Below are positions 24,268 to 34,252 of a DNA stretch of 56,753 nt, piece after piece. Made by a program: the position numbers and the translations under genes. Where the stretch lies: contig JAAAUF010000157.1 of assembly GCA_015499985.1 (NCBI GenBank), positions 1 to 56,753 on the forward strand. Reading direction: 5' to 3'. Source of the DNA: Haplosporangium gracile. Taxonomy: Eukaryota; Mortierellomycota; Mortierellomycetes; Mortierellales; Mortierellaceae. The notes under the pieces are model-generated. The model was not told the origin of the DNA, made no database searches, and saw nothing but the letters and a program-made list of their open reading frames with translations. Positions within the stretch are counted from its first letter, which is position 1, and each line of letters begins with the position of its first letter.

Positions 24268-27200
24268 AGGATATGTCCATTCGCTCAAAGGTACTCGTGA
24301 CTGTGAATCTGAGTCGGTCCGAAAAAGTCTCACATTTTTTCTTTCTTGGACGTGTTGTGTGCGTATGTGACCACAGATTTCATTGTCGCCTGGTTTGTTT
24401 GGTGAGGGCAGAAGCAATGGATGATAACGAAGACAGAAGAAAGAGGAAGAAGAGGCGAATTGGGAAGGAGCTGAACTTGGCTGTTCAATTGGTCAAGTGA
24501 TGAATGCAGCCTCGCTTTTGTTCTTTTTGGCCCTCTCTTCCTCCTTGTTTGTTTTCAATTGCCGTTGCACTTTACCCTTTTGTTCGATGGTGTAGAGTTG
24601 TTTCTCTTTAGCGTGTAAAGATTAGCGAGTGTGCTGCATTTGCATCTACTTATTCTCTTTCTTCTAAATCCCTCTCTTTGTTCTCCTCTTTTCTTTATCT
24701 CTCAAGTCTTTACTTTGTTCGATCTTCTCTCGCCCATACGGCTTAAAACACCCCTGGTGCCACATATCGGCACTGATACTTTTTTTCTTGTCTTGTTTCT
24801 CATTTTCTGTTCCTTTTTTTTTTCTCTTCGTTTCTTCTTTCTTCTACACCGGCCGACCACCTGGTTCTCGCTTGCCTCGTTCCCATTCGCTCGCCATCAC
24901 TCTACCCGTGCCTGCTGTTGTCCCGTCCACCTTTTTTGTCTTGCAAAAAGAGCGAAAAAGGACAAGAGTTGCATTACAGCGCGTAGGTCTTTCCTCCCAG
25001 TAGTGTATACTCCTTTTTTTCTTCTTCTACTTACCCTTTGCAGCCGCACCACCTTTCACTTCTTAGCTTTTTTCTTTGTGTTCACCATTTTTTTTTCTCC
25101 ACAATTCTCTTTCCATCTTCCCTCTCTTTTCGTACATCTCTCCCCTCCTTTTCCTTTCCTTCCTTCTTTCGCCCTTTTTCTATTTTTCCTTCCCGCCCTG
25201 TCACCCAGATCCACCATTGACATTGCACCACTTTCCCTCCCTTTTTCACCCTCCTCCTCCACTCACACCACCTCTCTTACCAACTACATCGTCATCTTCA
25301 TATACAGCACACTCACGACCGATCTCTCAATTGCTTTACAAGCTACAGCATCTCTCTCGTCCCCCACTTCTCTCTCCACTTATCCTCCCTTATATCCTCC
25401 CTTATATTCCCATTTCTTTTCAATAGGTCCTGGCTCTCTGACCTGTCTGTTCTTTTTAAAAAAAAAACGCCAAACCATCTTTAAATAATATCTTTTGGTA
25501 AGTTCAATCCTCCTGGACCCTATAACCCCTGCATTGTGTCTGCCTCCCGCCCTCCTACTTTCTCCTCCGCTCCCTCCTTTTTTTCTTCTCTTTTTTTTAC
25601 TGCCTTTTTGTTTTCTTTTGTTTTTAATCCTGGCATGATCAATTCGCTAACAAGCGAAAACGAAGAGGTGCATCAATAATGCCTGTGGGGCAAAAAATGC
25701 GAAAGTGTTTGATGGACCTTGCTATATGTATGTATGCCTTGCGCCCAATTCTTTTTTCATGCTTTCGTCTTTGTCGCCGTGAGAGAAAATGAAGCAGATA
25801 AAAATTCAACAAGCGCTCTTCGTCGTCCAAATGCGAGCCAGTTCGCGCTTCGTCGACGCATCGAAAGAAGAAAAATGCAACGCCCCAAATCACAAAGACA
25901 CAAAACCACAAAAACCACCCAAAAAAAATGCGCTTGAAAGTATTCAGGCGCGACAGAAAACACAGGCGTTCAGTACATTCGTGTAGTACTTTTCCCCCTC
26001 CTCCCAGTTTTTTCCTCCACTATTCTCCTTTTTTTTTTCAAAAAACTATTTTCTGGGTCAACTCGATACTCACTCTCCACAGGTATTCATACGCAGCACC
26101 GCACATATACCATAATTGTCCTCGACAGTTTCCTAATTGCCAGCGTGATTTAGAATTATGAGCTTTTTGTGGAGAAAGAAGCACCAAATTGGGGGAAATT
26201 GTCAACAGCCTCGGAATATCAGAGGCAGATCTGTCGGTATCTATTGAGTCGGTACCTTTTTCTTTTTTCTAATAGTTCTTGCTCTATCCAAATTTGCACC
26301 CTCCTTCTCCTCGTCTCTATTTCCTTTTTGCAAGCAAGATCTCTCTGCTCCGTACGTTTTTTTCGGATTTCTGTTGAGGGTCGCCGTGTGGTAAGTAGGC
26401 GGAGATGATGTTGCGTATGATAAGGATGATGATGGTTGTTGATGGTTAATGCGAATCCTTTTCACCTCCTGATCTGGCTCTGTGTGTGTCCATGTGTGTA
26501 TCCGTGTATATGTATGCATGTGTGGTATGTTTACCTTTTGTTTGTGTTTACGTAGATAATAGCGAAGGTCTTTTTTGTGTTTGGTGGATGGGCGTGTTCG
26601 GCTGGGTTGGATCCTCTCTGTGGATGTACCTTTTGTTTGACTTTTCGCCCTTTGCCGTGTCCTGTCCATTCTTTCTCTTTCTCTTTGTATTTCTCTCTCT
26701 CTCTACCCCCTTCGTCCTCGTTCCTCCTCATCATCCTTGTTCTCTCCCCTGGTGTCCCCTTGGATCTTTTTTCTCTTCTCGGTCTGTGAAGAAATGTGTG
26801 TATCTGTCGCTAATTGCCCTGTTTGTACTGATGGGACGAGGGAACACCATCACTGAAACAACCAAAGTCTGACCCTCCTGTATGCAAGTCAGAGAGAGAG
26901 AGAGAGAGAGAGAGATCAGCCGTGTTTGCAGTCCGTGATTTTTTGATTCCTAGAGATATCATCATCGCCCACGGTTCACCTACTCTTTCGTTGATTCGAA
27001 TTTTGATGTTTGCTTTTTTTTTCAGGCACAGATGTTATTTTTTTTGGACTCTTCATCTATCCTCCTTCACTCTTTTCCTCGCTCACGTTCTCCTTCTTCA
27101 CTTTCATCCCCAGTCTTGTTTTCACCACTCGAAAAATACCTGTCCTTTTCCCTCCTCTTCCTCCACTCAGCCCTATTTTTGTGAATGAGCGTGTCTTGCA

Positions 27201-28200
27201 TTTGTATGTTTCGTGCCCCCCTGTCCTGTCATTGTCACCGTATCACTTGCACTCGCCCCTTCTTCCTCTCTATTCCTCTTCCTCTCTGCCCCTGTCCAAA
27301 CCTTTTTTTTTTTTTTTTATGCCGTTCATCCCATCGTCTATCCTATTCATCCTATTCGTCCCTTTCGTGCCACTGACCCGCCTCTCTCGTCATATCGTTC
27401 TTCTTTCGTGTACCTGTTGTACCTGAGAGTAAAGAGTACCTGAACAAAAAATCCCACTACTCGTTTTCATACTTTCGCTCATTCCTCTTTTGCCACCTCG
27501 ACGACGACTCTCTTCGTTCATTCCTTTACATTCACTCATCAACACTCAAACAAAAAGAAAAAACAAGACAAAGAAAGGAACCTCGGTTACCAGACTCACT
27601 CTTTCCCTCCTTTTTAATTCATATCAACTGTTTCGTACCACCATTAACAATCTCCGGAGGGTACTACTTAAAAAGGGACCGAGGTACAAAAAACAAAGAA
27701 CGCAGGAAACATTGTCTGTCTGTCGTTTACCCCTTCTTCTTTTTTTTCTCTGTTCTTTATTCTGACTCTCTCTTTGACCTCTCCTCTTTGACTCTTTTCT
27801 TTGACCCTCTTGTCAAAGGAACAGCCTACTCTGGGTCCTCCTCTCTCATTTTATTTTTTCTCACTCTTCTATCCTCCCTACTTTTTGCCTTGGCGGTTCA
27901 CGCCTCCTGTTTGTGCCTGACAATTTGCAACTGACCGTCCGTTTTGCTTTTCTTGTTTTTTTTTCTCCTCTTTTTTCTTTTTTTTTTTCTATCTTGCCGA
28001 CTCGCCCCCTGCCCTGGACACCTTATTTCCTTTCTCCCGTTTGCTCGCCTGTCGTTATAGTCACTTTTACATCAATAGTTCACTTCTCTCCTTTAACAAC
28101 AAGCGATCTCACTTTATCAGGGAGCAACGACAGCACGACAACAAGCAAGCAAACACACAAGCCCAACAAGCTTTGAAAACATCTCTTATCTCTCAACATT
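24268..28200. other. Nearly 4 kb pyrimidine-rich region without a convincing gene
   Basis: From about 24520 to 28200 the plus strand is dominated by C/T tracts. Open frames here encode only Phe/Ser/Leu/Pro-rich sequence and are composition artefacts. I found no gene, tRNA or transposon motif. The stretch runs into the start codon of the C2H2 factor at 28201, so it most likely contains a long promoter and 5' leader, possibly with leader introns. Confidence 0.5.
26891..26915. repeat. AG dinucleotide microsatellite
   Basis: Twelve and a half AG units in a row within the long pyrimidine-rich region; here the purines are on the plus strand, opposite to the surrounding bias. Confidence 0.9.
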
Positions 28201-30130
28201 ATGCCCGCTGTCCCCATCAAGTACCAGGACCCAATGGACCATCCGTATCAAGACAATGGAAGCAGCCACGAGCACTACAGCTCCGGCAGCTCGAGTAGCA
28301 GCAAGCAGACCAGCCCCGCCCCCTCCAACCGATCTGACTCCAATCGCGACTCGCCTGCTCTGAAGGGCTCCAAGGGCAAGCTCTTCCAGTGCTCTGGCTT
28401 TGGAGACTGTCGCATGGTCTTCACCCGCAGTGAGCACCTTGCCCGTCACGCTCGGTAGGTTCCTTTTTTTTTTTTGCGTTATGTGCCTGGATTCGATTCG
28501 TATCTCTCACACATCACAAACACTTTCCCTACTCGCTCCCTCTTTTGTGGACCTGAATCGCATTGACTTTGCCTGCGAGTTCTTCTTCTCACCAAGGGTT
28601 CACATATGCGCTTGCTGCATCCAGCATTATCGTGCAGACAAAAAACTATTATGTCCACTATGCGCCAGGAGTGCAACTGCAATGCCTCGTAAATTCTGCT
28701 CACCTTCCATCCTAACATTGGGCATATTCGATTTCTTTTCTTCTTCTTTCTGTTGTTTGTTTTGGATCAAAATCGGGCCTGTCAATTTACATAGAAAACA
28801 CACGGGCGAAAAACCATTTCAATGTGTTGTGGATGGCTGCAAAAGAATGTTTAGTCGTTTTGACAATATGGTCCAGCACACTCAAACACACACTAAGGGC
28901 GCTCGCCGCGAGTCCTCCGCCGGAATCGCCTCCAAGATCGCCGTCGAGAGTCGTCGCAAGAGCGATGCCGGTCTGTTGGAACCCGCTCTCGCAGCAGCAG
29001 CAGCAGCCGGTGGCGGAAGCAGCAACAACGCTCGACCAGCCACAAAGACACTCAAGACCAAACGAAGCTCCATTTCATCTGCCTCTGGCTCAGAAGCCCA
29101 AGCTGCGGCCCACAAGAGCCGTATCCACTCGATGCCTCTCCTCAACCTCGATTTGTCGCCATCGAATGACAACCATGACATCACTGCGGCCGTCAAGGAG
29201 GATGTTTCTTCTACGCCTTCCTCTCCTTTATCGAGCGCCTTCAGCTCTAGCTTGACCAAGACCCAAAACAAGGATAGTGGCAAAGGCCGCAAGAAGGCCA
29301 GGGTTACCACAGCATCCCAGCGCAAGGGGTCTGTGGGTTCTTCTTCATCCTCCTCAAGCACGTCGATGTCGTGGTATGCGTCCAAGCTCCATCACAAGTC
29401 AAGTGCGGACCATGGACTGGGTCACTTTGGCCGCCGCGGAAGTCTCGATGCCCACCTTCCGCTATTGAGCCGATACACTTTTGACTACACAACGGACCCT
29501 TCGGGTTACCGCCGTCCTAGACATCCCCTGTCTCCTGAACGTTCGTCTCACTCTGAGGATGACGAGGACTCAGACGACTTGGGATCGTCAATGTCACAGC
29601 GATCCAGACGGCACCAGCCATCGTGGGGCGGCATGGTCGACTCTATGGACAACATCACTCTACCACCCTTGAGATCATCCGAAGGGTTCTCTAATCACTC
29701 AACTCGCCTTCCATCGATTACCTCAGGATACCGAACACACAGCGGCAGCTTTGGTCATCCTCGCGATCGCGAACCCTATGCACCCAAGAGCCGCCGGTTG
29801 TCCCTCGCTGATCTAGAGGCGCCGATCTACAAGACCAAGAAAGTGGTTGACCATTCAATTCAGGTCCACCAGGCCAAGTTTGAGGGCGTTGATGTTTCTG
29901 AGGATGAGATCCACGCACTGGAGGCTTTCGGCGAGCTGTGGGCGCAAGGTCGTGATATGGGCATGGATGAGGTCGTAGCGTCGACGGCGTGTTCATCATC
30001 AGGACTGCGATCAGTGATCAAAAGCGAGTTCTCTCAGCCTACCCCTGGATTGGACCATGGACGCCGATCACCTCGTGCCACCGATGACAAGAACTTTTCT
30101 TTCTTTTCAACGGCCATGGATCTCGACTAA
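28201..30130 (+). CDS. Two-finger C2H2 zinc finger transcription factor
   Basis: Two exons, 28201-28454 and 28795-30130; 529 residues. Two adjacent C2H2 fingers lie near the N-terminus: finger 1 uses C64, C70, H83, H87 with helix TRSEHLARH; finger 2 uses C95, C100, H113, H117 with helix SRFDNMVQH. They are joined by the canonical HTGEKPF linker. The RSEHLxRH helix is typical of fungal stress and carbon-response factors of the Mig1/Msn2/Usv1 group that read G-rich sites; the exact orthologue cannot be named. The 340-nt intron splits the Arg codon just before the linker. The remaining 410 residues are disordered and Ser/Asp-rich, with several RRxS basic patches ([15 protein letters not shown]) that look like kinase sites. 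The gene sits after an exceptionally long pyrimidine-rich leader. Confidence 0.8.
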
Positions 30131-31296
30131 ATAATCACAAGCATCAAAGGGATTACCCGTCATCAATCCTTCTCGACTATTCTTTCTTTTTCGCTTTACT
30201 CTTGTCACTTTTGTTCATTGGTTGCCTGTTGTCTTTTCTTTTCCTCACGCTCAGTTCTTCTTTGTACTCTGTTGCCACAACCAAAAAAAAAGCATGTTTT
30301 TTGTCGCGTTTTTTTTTCATTTTTTCATTTTTTTTCTCGTTTCATTTCAAATTGCTATTATCTGTATCTCTACTTCCTATCCCCTTCCCCTTCCACCTTG
30401 TACATACATACTCCTTCGTTTCGTCGAGCCATCCTTCCTTCCCTAATACTTTCTTTTGCTTTTTGCTGCTAATAGTTTACATTTTTTTTTCCTTTTATCT
30501 GTAATGCTCTCCTAACAGTCTATTAAAAAACCAAAAACACAATAAATTGGTTCTTAGGCTCACCCTCATTCACTTCATCTACCATTTTTGATGTTCTCCT
30601 CCTTCCCCTAGCAAAAAAATAAAAAGCAACCGAAGCTTCACGGGGAACGAAGTTAGTTTTGCAATGTTAATACTGTAATAATCTGACAGATCGATCCAAG
30701 AGGAAAATCTGGGGTGCTGCCAAAGGAAAAATAACCCGCTTTTCACCCCATCGCACCACCGTTGAGCTCCTTCCTCCTTGAAGCTGTACAATGTTTGTAA
30801 AAAAGTCTGGCAGATCCAAAAGGGAACAACCTGGGATCCCGGCAAAAAGAAAGATGAAAGAGATATCACCGTTGTTTGATCACTTTTAAGCGACACAACT
30901 TTTTTTTTTTCTTTTATCGAATTAATGCGTTTGAAATGTTTCGATTTCATCCATTCATACAAGAACCAGAACAACAAGGGTGGGATACCAAGTGTGCGTA
31001 GCTGAAGGAGGAAGGAGTAAGAGCATGTTGCTGAACGCTCTCAAAAGAGGAAAGAAATGTAGGCCCGAAAACGTCACTACCTCAGTCTTCAAATGAATGA
31101 AACGTGACGTCCATTCAGGAAGAGAAACCCGAATGAAGAAAAATGACCTCTTCTTCTTTTTTGCAGGGGGGAGCAAAAAAGTTGATAAATATAGCCCGTC
31201 CATCGTGTCTTTTTCACTTTTTTCTTTTTCTTTTTATATTATTCAACAACCTTTACCCTTTTCCCACCACCACCACCACCACACACACCTTACAAA
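30131..31296. other. Intergenic between C2H2 factor and cofilin
   Basis: No gene seen. The left half is T/C-rich 3' UTR-like sequence. The right part holds a TATA-like gataaatata at about 31183 and a CAC repeat at 31266-31285 immediately before the cofilin start, which suggests a compact cofilin promoter. Confidence 0.5.
30541..30546 (+). terminator. Poly(A) signal AATAAA
   Basis: Hexamer about 410 bases after the stop of the C2H2 factor, following long T-rich tracts. Confidence 0.35.
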
Positions 31297-32491
31297 ATGG
31301 TAACGTACTTTCAGTTTACTGACCTCACTCGCCGCGACAAGGCCCTTCATATCACTCTTGCACCATCAGTCGCTGGACTCTAAAACAGGATTTTTTTTCA
31401 GGAGTAGACACTCAGTCCGTACTCAAGAAAGTGGCGCTACCAGTCTACAATCACTTTCTCGTCGCGATGGCTCTTTCATCTCAACGCATCATCACTTTTT
31501 CTGAACGTGGCTACCTTCATCCCGACTCAGAGTTCACTCAACATCACACTTCCGCCTTCATCTGAGAGAAGATAACTCTACGTCAAAAAAAAGACTCTTC
31601 GTGACGGGCCGCGGGACAAAGTATGGCGAGGTCTTTGGTACTCTACTTGAAAAAAGACGAAACGTGTAGTCACCTCTACTTCCCACTGTAGTACCTATGG
31701 GCTTAACGATGCGGGCGCTTGAAAGCGATGGCTGTGGTTTCGTTATCTTTCCAACTCGTTGTACTCTCCTCTAAAACGGACGCAATGCTGACTCTAACTT
31801 CCTTGTGTTTACTCTATGTAGGCCACCAGCGGAGTCAAAGTCATCCCTGCCTGCGTCGACACCTTCCAGGAGTTGAAGCTTGGAAAGGCCCACAAGTACA
31901 TCATCTACAAGATTTCCGACAACCTGGAGACTATCGAGGTCGTCAAAAGCTCGACTGACGCCGATTACGACAACTTCTTGAAGGAGCTTCCCGAGGACGA
32001 CTGCCGTTGGGCAGTCTATGACTTTGCCTTCAAGACTACTGACGGAGGTGACCGCAACAAGATCGTCTTCTTCTCCTGGTACGTTTATGACTTCAGCTCA
32101 TGTCGACATGACTGGCACGCGATACAATTGTGACAAAACCAAGAGCAAAGTAATCGGAATGGACAGGGCGACGCATCTATTTCTTTTGGCGCTGCAGGAT
32201 GAATGGTCAATGATTTCGCAACAACATCGTCTCCTGAGCTCCAAAGTCAAACAGGAAGGATTATACATCAAGGAAGATGTAGGGTCGGCGAACGGTTGCT
32301 AACCAACACGATGCTACTGCTTCTTTAACCACCATAGGTCTCCCGACAGCGCCAAGATCAAGCCCAAGATGTTGTACTCTTCCAGCAAGGAAGGTCTTCG
32401 CAAGCTCTTGAACGGAGTCGCTGTTGAGATCCAGGGAACTGACTATGACGAGGTCGCCTTCGACACCGTCCTTGATAGAATCCGCCGTTAA
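31297..32491 (+). CDS. COF1: Cofilin / actin-depolymerising factor
   Basis: Three exons: 31297-31299, 31822-32078, 32338-32491; 137 residues, the usual size. The protein is a single ADF-H domain: ATSGVKV at the start with the conserved regulatory Ser, YIIYKISDN, CRWAVYDFAF, KIVFFSWSPDSAKIKPKMLYSSSK containing the actin-binding long helix, and the C-terminal YDEVAFDTVLDRIRR. It binds and severs actin filaments in the cytoplasm. The first coding exon is just the ATG, directly followed by a 522-nt intron starting GTAACG. I chose this because GCC ACC after the acceptor at 31821 continues the family N-terminus and no other upstream ATG is in frame. Confidence 0.95.
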
Positions 32492-33534
32492 AGACAGACT
32501 GTCTTTGTCCTTCTCCAATCTGTCGTCTTTTTTCGTATGCTAGTCTCGACTAAAAACAAGATAAAATGCCACAACCAATACCGATGCTACCATTGCAACA
32601 TTCAATAATAACATTGTCAAACAAGCCAACCCTGTCGTTCAGTAGCTGTGGCTACCTTTAATTCTCATTATGACAATCAGTTTGTGTTGTCATTGCGGGA
32701 TTGAAAGAAGAGAAGTGTGCATAAACGAGACTTTGCTTTTCGTGCGGAAAACCTAATTTGGCGTGTTTTCTTTTTATTACCTACAAACGAGTAGCTTTCC
32801 CATGGCTGTTACAGGAGGGAAATGTGCGCAGAGCATGTCATTCCTGGCTGAGATGCCAGCTTGGGAGCACCTAAGCTTCACGGAAAAAATATGGGAAGGG
32901 AGGTGTTTGGATGCGAGTGTATCTTGCTCCCTCATGAAACGGCCCAACCAACGGTGGCGGCAACGCTTGAGGGGCGTTAGGTAGAAAAGGCCATCACTAG
33001 CCAGATTGACTTCGAACCTGTCAGTTCCTATTGTTGAAAGAAAATCACAGGTCTCCTGCAAGTCCTGCCCAACCCTCGAATTCAGCAACGGCCTCCTGCG
33101 ATCAATGAGCAGTCCATACTCAAGAACCGAAGAATGCCAAACAAAACAAAATCCCCCTTGTGCAGTTGGCGATAGATAGAAGGTCATTCAATCACTCATT
33201 ACATTCCTGCAAGGTGCCGGTTCGCCTGTATCCCGTAGACGGTATCTGAACTTGCTCCTCGGAGGATGTATTGGACTTAGCTTGAAAAGGCGCCTGAGCG
33301 TCCTTCAGTCATGCCTTCCTGTGTGAAAAGCAATTGATCTAAGAAATGCTTTTTGTGTAACGGACAATAGAAAACACCCGTACTTATTCTTCATACAGCT
33401 CCCCTTTCGTTGTTCATCTTTCTCATCCTCTCTCCCTCATCTTCTTTTCCTTCTTTCCCTCATTCACTTTTCAGACACTCACGTTCAAAGGTAAGTCTTC
33501 TTCACCGTTCTCGTTTTCAGACCGCTTCCCCCCC
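32492..33534. other. Intergenic up to the assembly gap
   Basis: Contains one unexplained minus-strand open frame (32777-33187). The last 150 bases before the gap are C/T-rich and include a strong donor-like CAAAG/GTAAGT at 33490 and a following TTTTCAG, which look like a spliced 5' leader. Confidence 0.45.
32777..33187 (-). CDS. Hypothetical 136-residue open reading frame
   Basis: An uninterrupted frame from ATG at 33187 to a stop at 32777. Composition is protein-like (LIDRRRPLLNSRVGQDLQE, FLSTIGTDRFEVNLASDGLFYL) rather than low-complexity. I recognise no family, and no flanking exons were found. It may be a fragment of a larger gene disrupted near the assembly gap, or chance. Confidence 0.2.
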   Translation of the reverse strand: MTFYLSPTAQGGFCFVWHSSVLEYGLLIDRRRPLLNSRVGQDLQETCDFLSTIGTDRFEVNLASDGLFYLTPLKRCRHRWLGRFMREQDTLASKHLPSHIFSVKLRCSQAGISARNDMLCAHFPPVTAMGKLLVCR

Positions 33535-33544
33535 NNNNNNNNNN
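33535..33544. other. Assembly gap (10 N)
   Basis: Ten N bases, probably a scaffold join of unknown true length, directly after a C-homopolymer. It lies upstream of the NACHT gene, so the true distance and order of sequences here are not certain. Confidence 0.99.
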
Positions 33545-33550
33545 CAATAA

Positions 33551-33566
33551 AACGCTAGTTAACCAA
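33551..33566 (+). repeat. Diverged direct repeat, copy 1
   Basis: aacgctagttaaccaa; 15 of 16 bases match copy 2 at 33845-33860. Followed by gctcgccc. Confidence 0.6.
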
Positions 33567-33844
33567 GGCCAATTCCTAGCTACCAACATAGTAAGCGCTC
33601 GCCCTGCCTGTTGTTAAGGATAGCGCCTATTGTGAAGTCCAAAGCTTGTCGACGAAACTCGAGCGGGTACTAACACAGCACTGTGCGCGCTACGATATAG
33701 TCAACTACCATTGACTTGCCGGTTTTGCAAGACACGGCAGGAACAACTTGTAACACATCCTGCAGTGTCGACTTCGTGCCGAGTAAGGGCCAGAGCGTTG
33801 TTGTTGATTGTCATATTACAACAGATTTATCCGTGTGAACCTGG

Positions 33845-33860
33845 AACGCTAGCTAACCAA
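33845..33860 (+). repeat. Diverged direct repeat, copy 2
   Basis: aacgctagctaaccaa; partner of 33551-33566. Followed by actcgccc. Confidence 0.6.
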
Positions 33861-34252
33861 CCATTGTGTCCATGTAGACACTCGCCCACCTCCAACTATA
33901 TCTCATTTCTCACTGGGCCTTCATTTCAAAGGATCAACAAAGCATTTTTCTCACCGTTTAGTAAGAATTATTCTCTGTCGTGACAACTGATTTGTCTATA
34001 AATTTCGAGGGGCCTTGACTTACCCTAAGTTTTTCTTCCTGCCACAGACCATCCACCGCCCCTCCAGCCCAAAATTACTCTTTTGCCCTTTTCTGCCCTA
34101 AGTTGACTCGCATATCTACAAGCAGTTGAACCGCAAAAAGTATTTAATTAATTACCTCGCATATCTTCATTTAATGCTCGTGGGTCAAACGTACTCCGGC
34201 CTTTTACTCACCGTAACTATATTGCTGTTTTCGTATCAATAGCTCATCCACC

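Larger units (their letters stand above)
33545..34252. promoter_or_regulatory. Upstream region of the NACHT-WD40 gene
   Basis: No gene seen. It contains two near-identical 16-mers 294 bases apart (33551-33566 and 33845-33860, one mismatch), both followed within 50 bases by a CTCGCCC element. A pyrimidine/AG acceptor-like TCAATAG lies at 34236-34242, directly before the CCACCATGG start context, and could be the acceptor of a 5' leader intron. Confidence 0.35.

Noticed and set aside
24631..25488. Plus-strand 285-residue hydrophobic frame that could look like a membrane protein
   Set aside because: The Phe/Leu/Ser content follows directly from C/T tracts, and neighbouring frames look the same.
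28400..28794. In-frame extension that would read through the intron of the C2H2 factor
   Set aside because: Splicing 28455-28794 joins ARHAR to KHTGEKPF exactly, which recreates the canonical finger linker.
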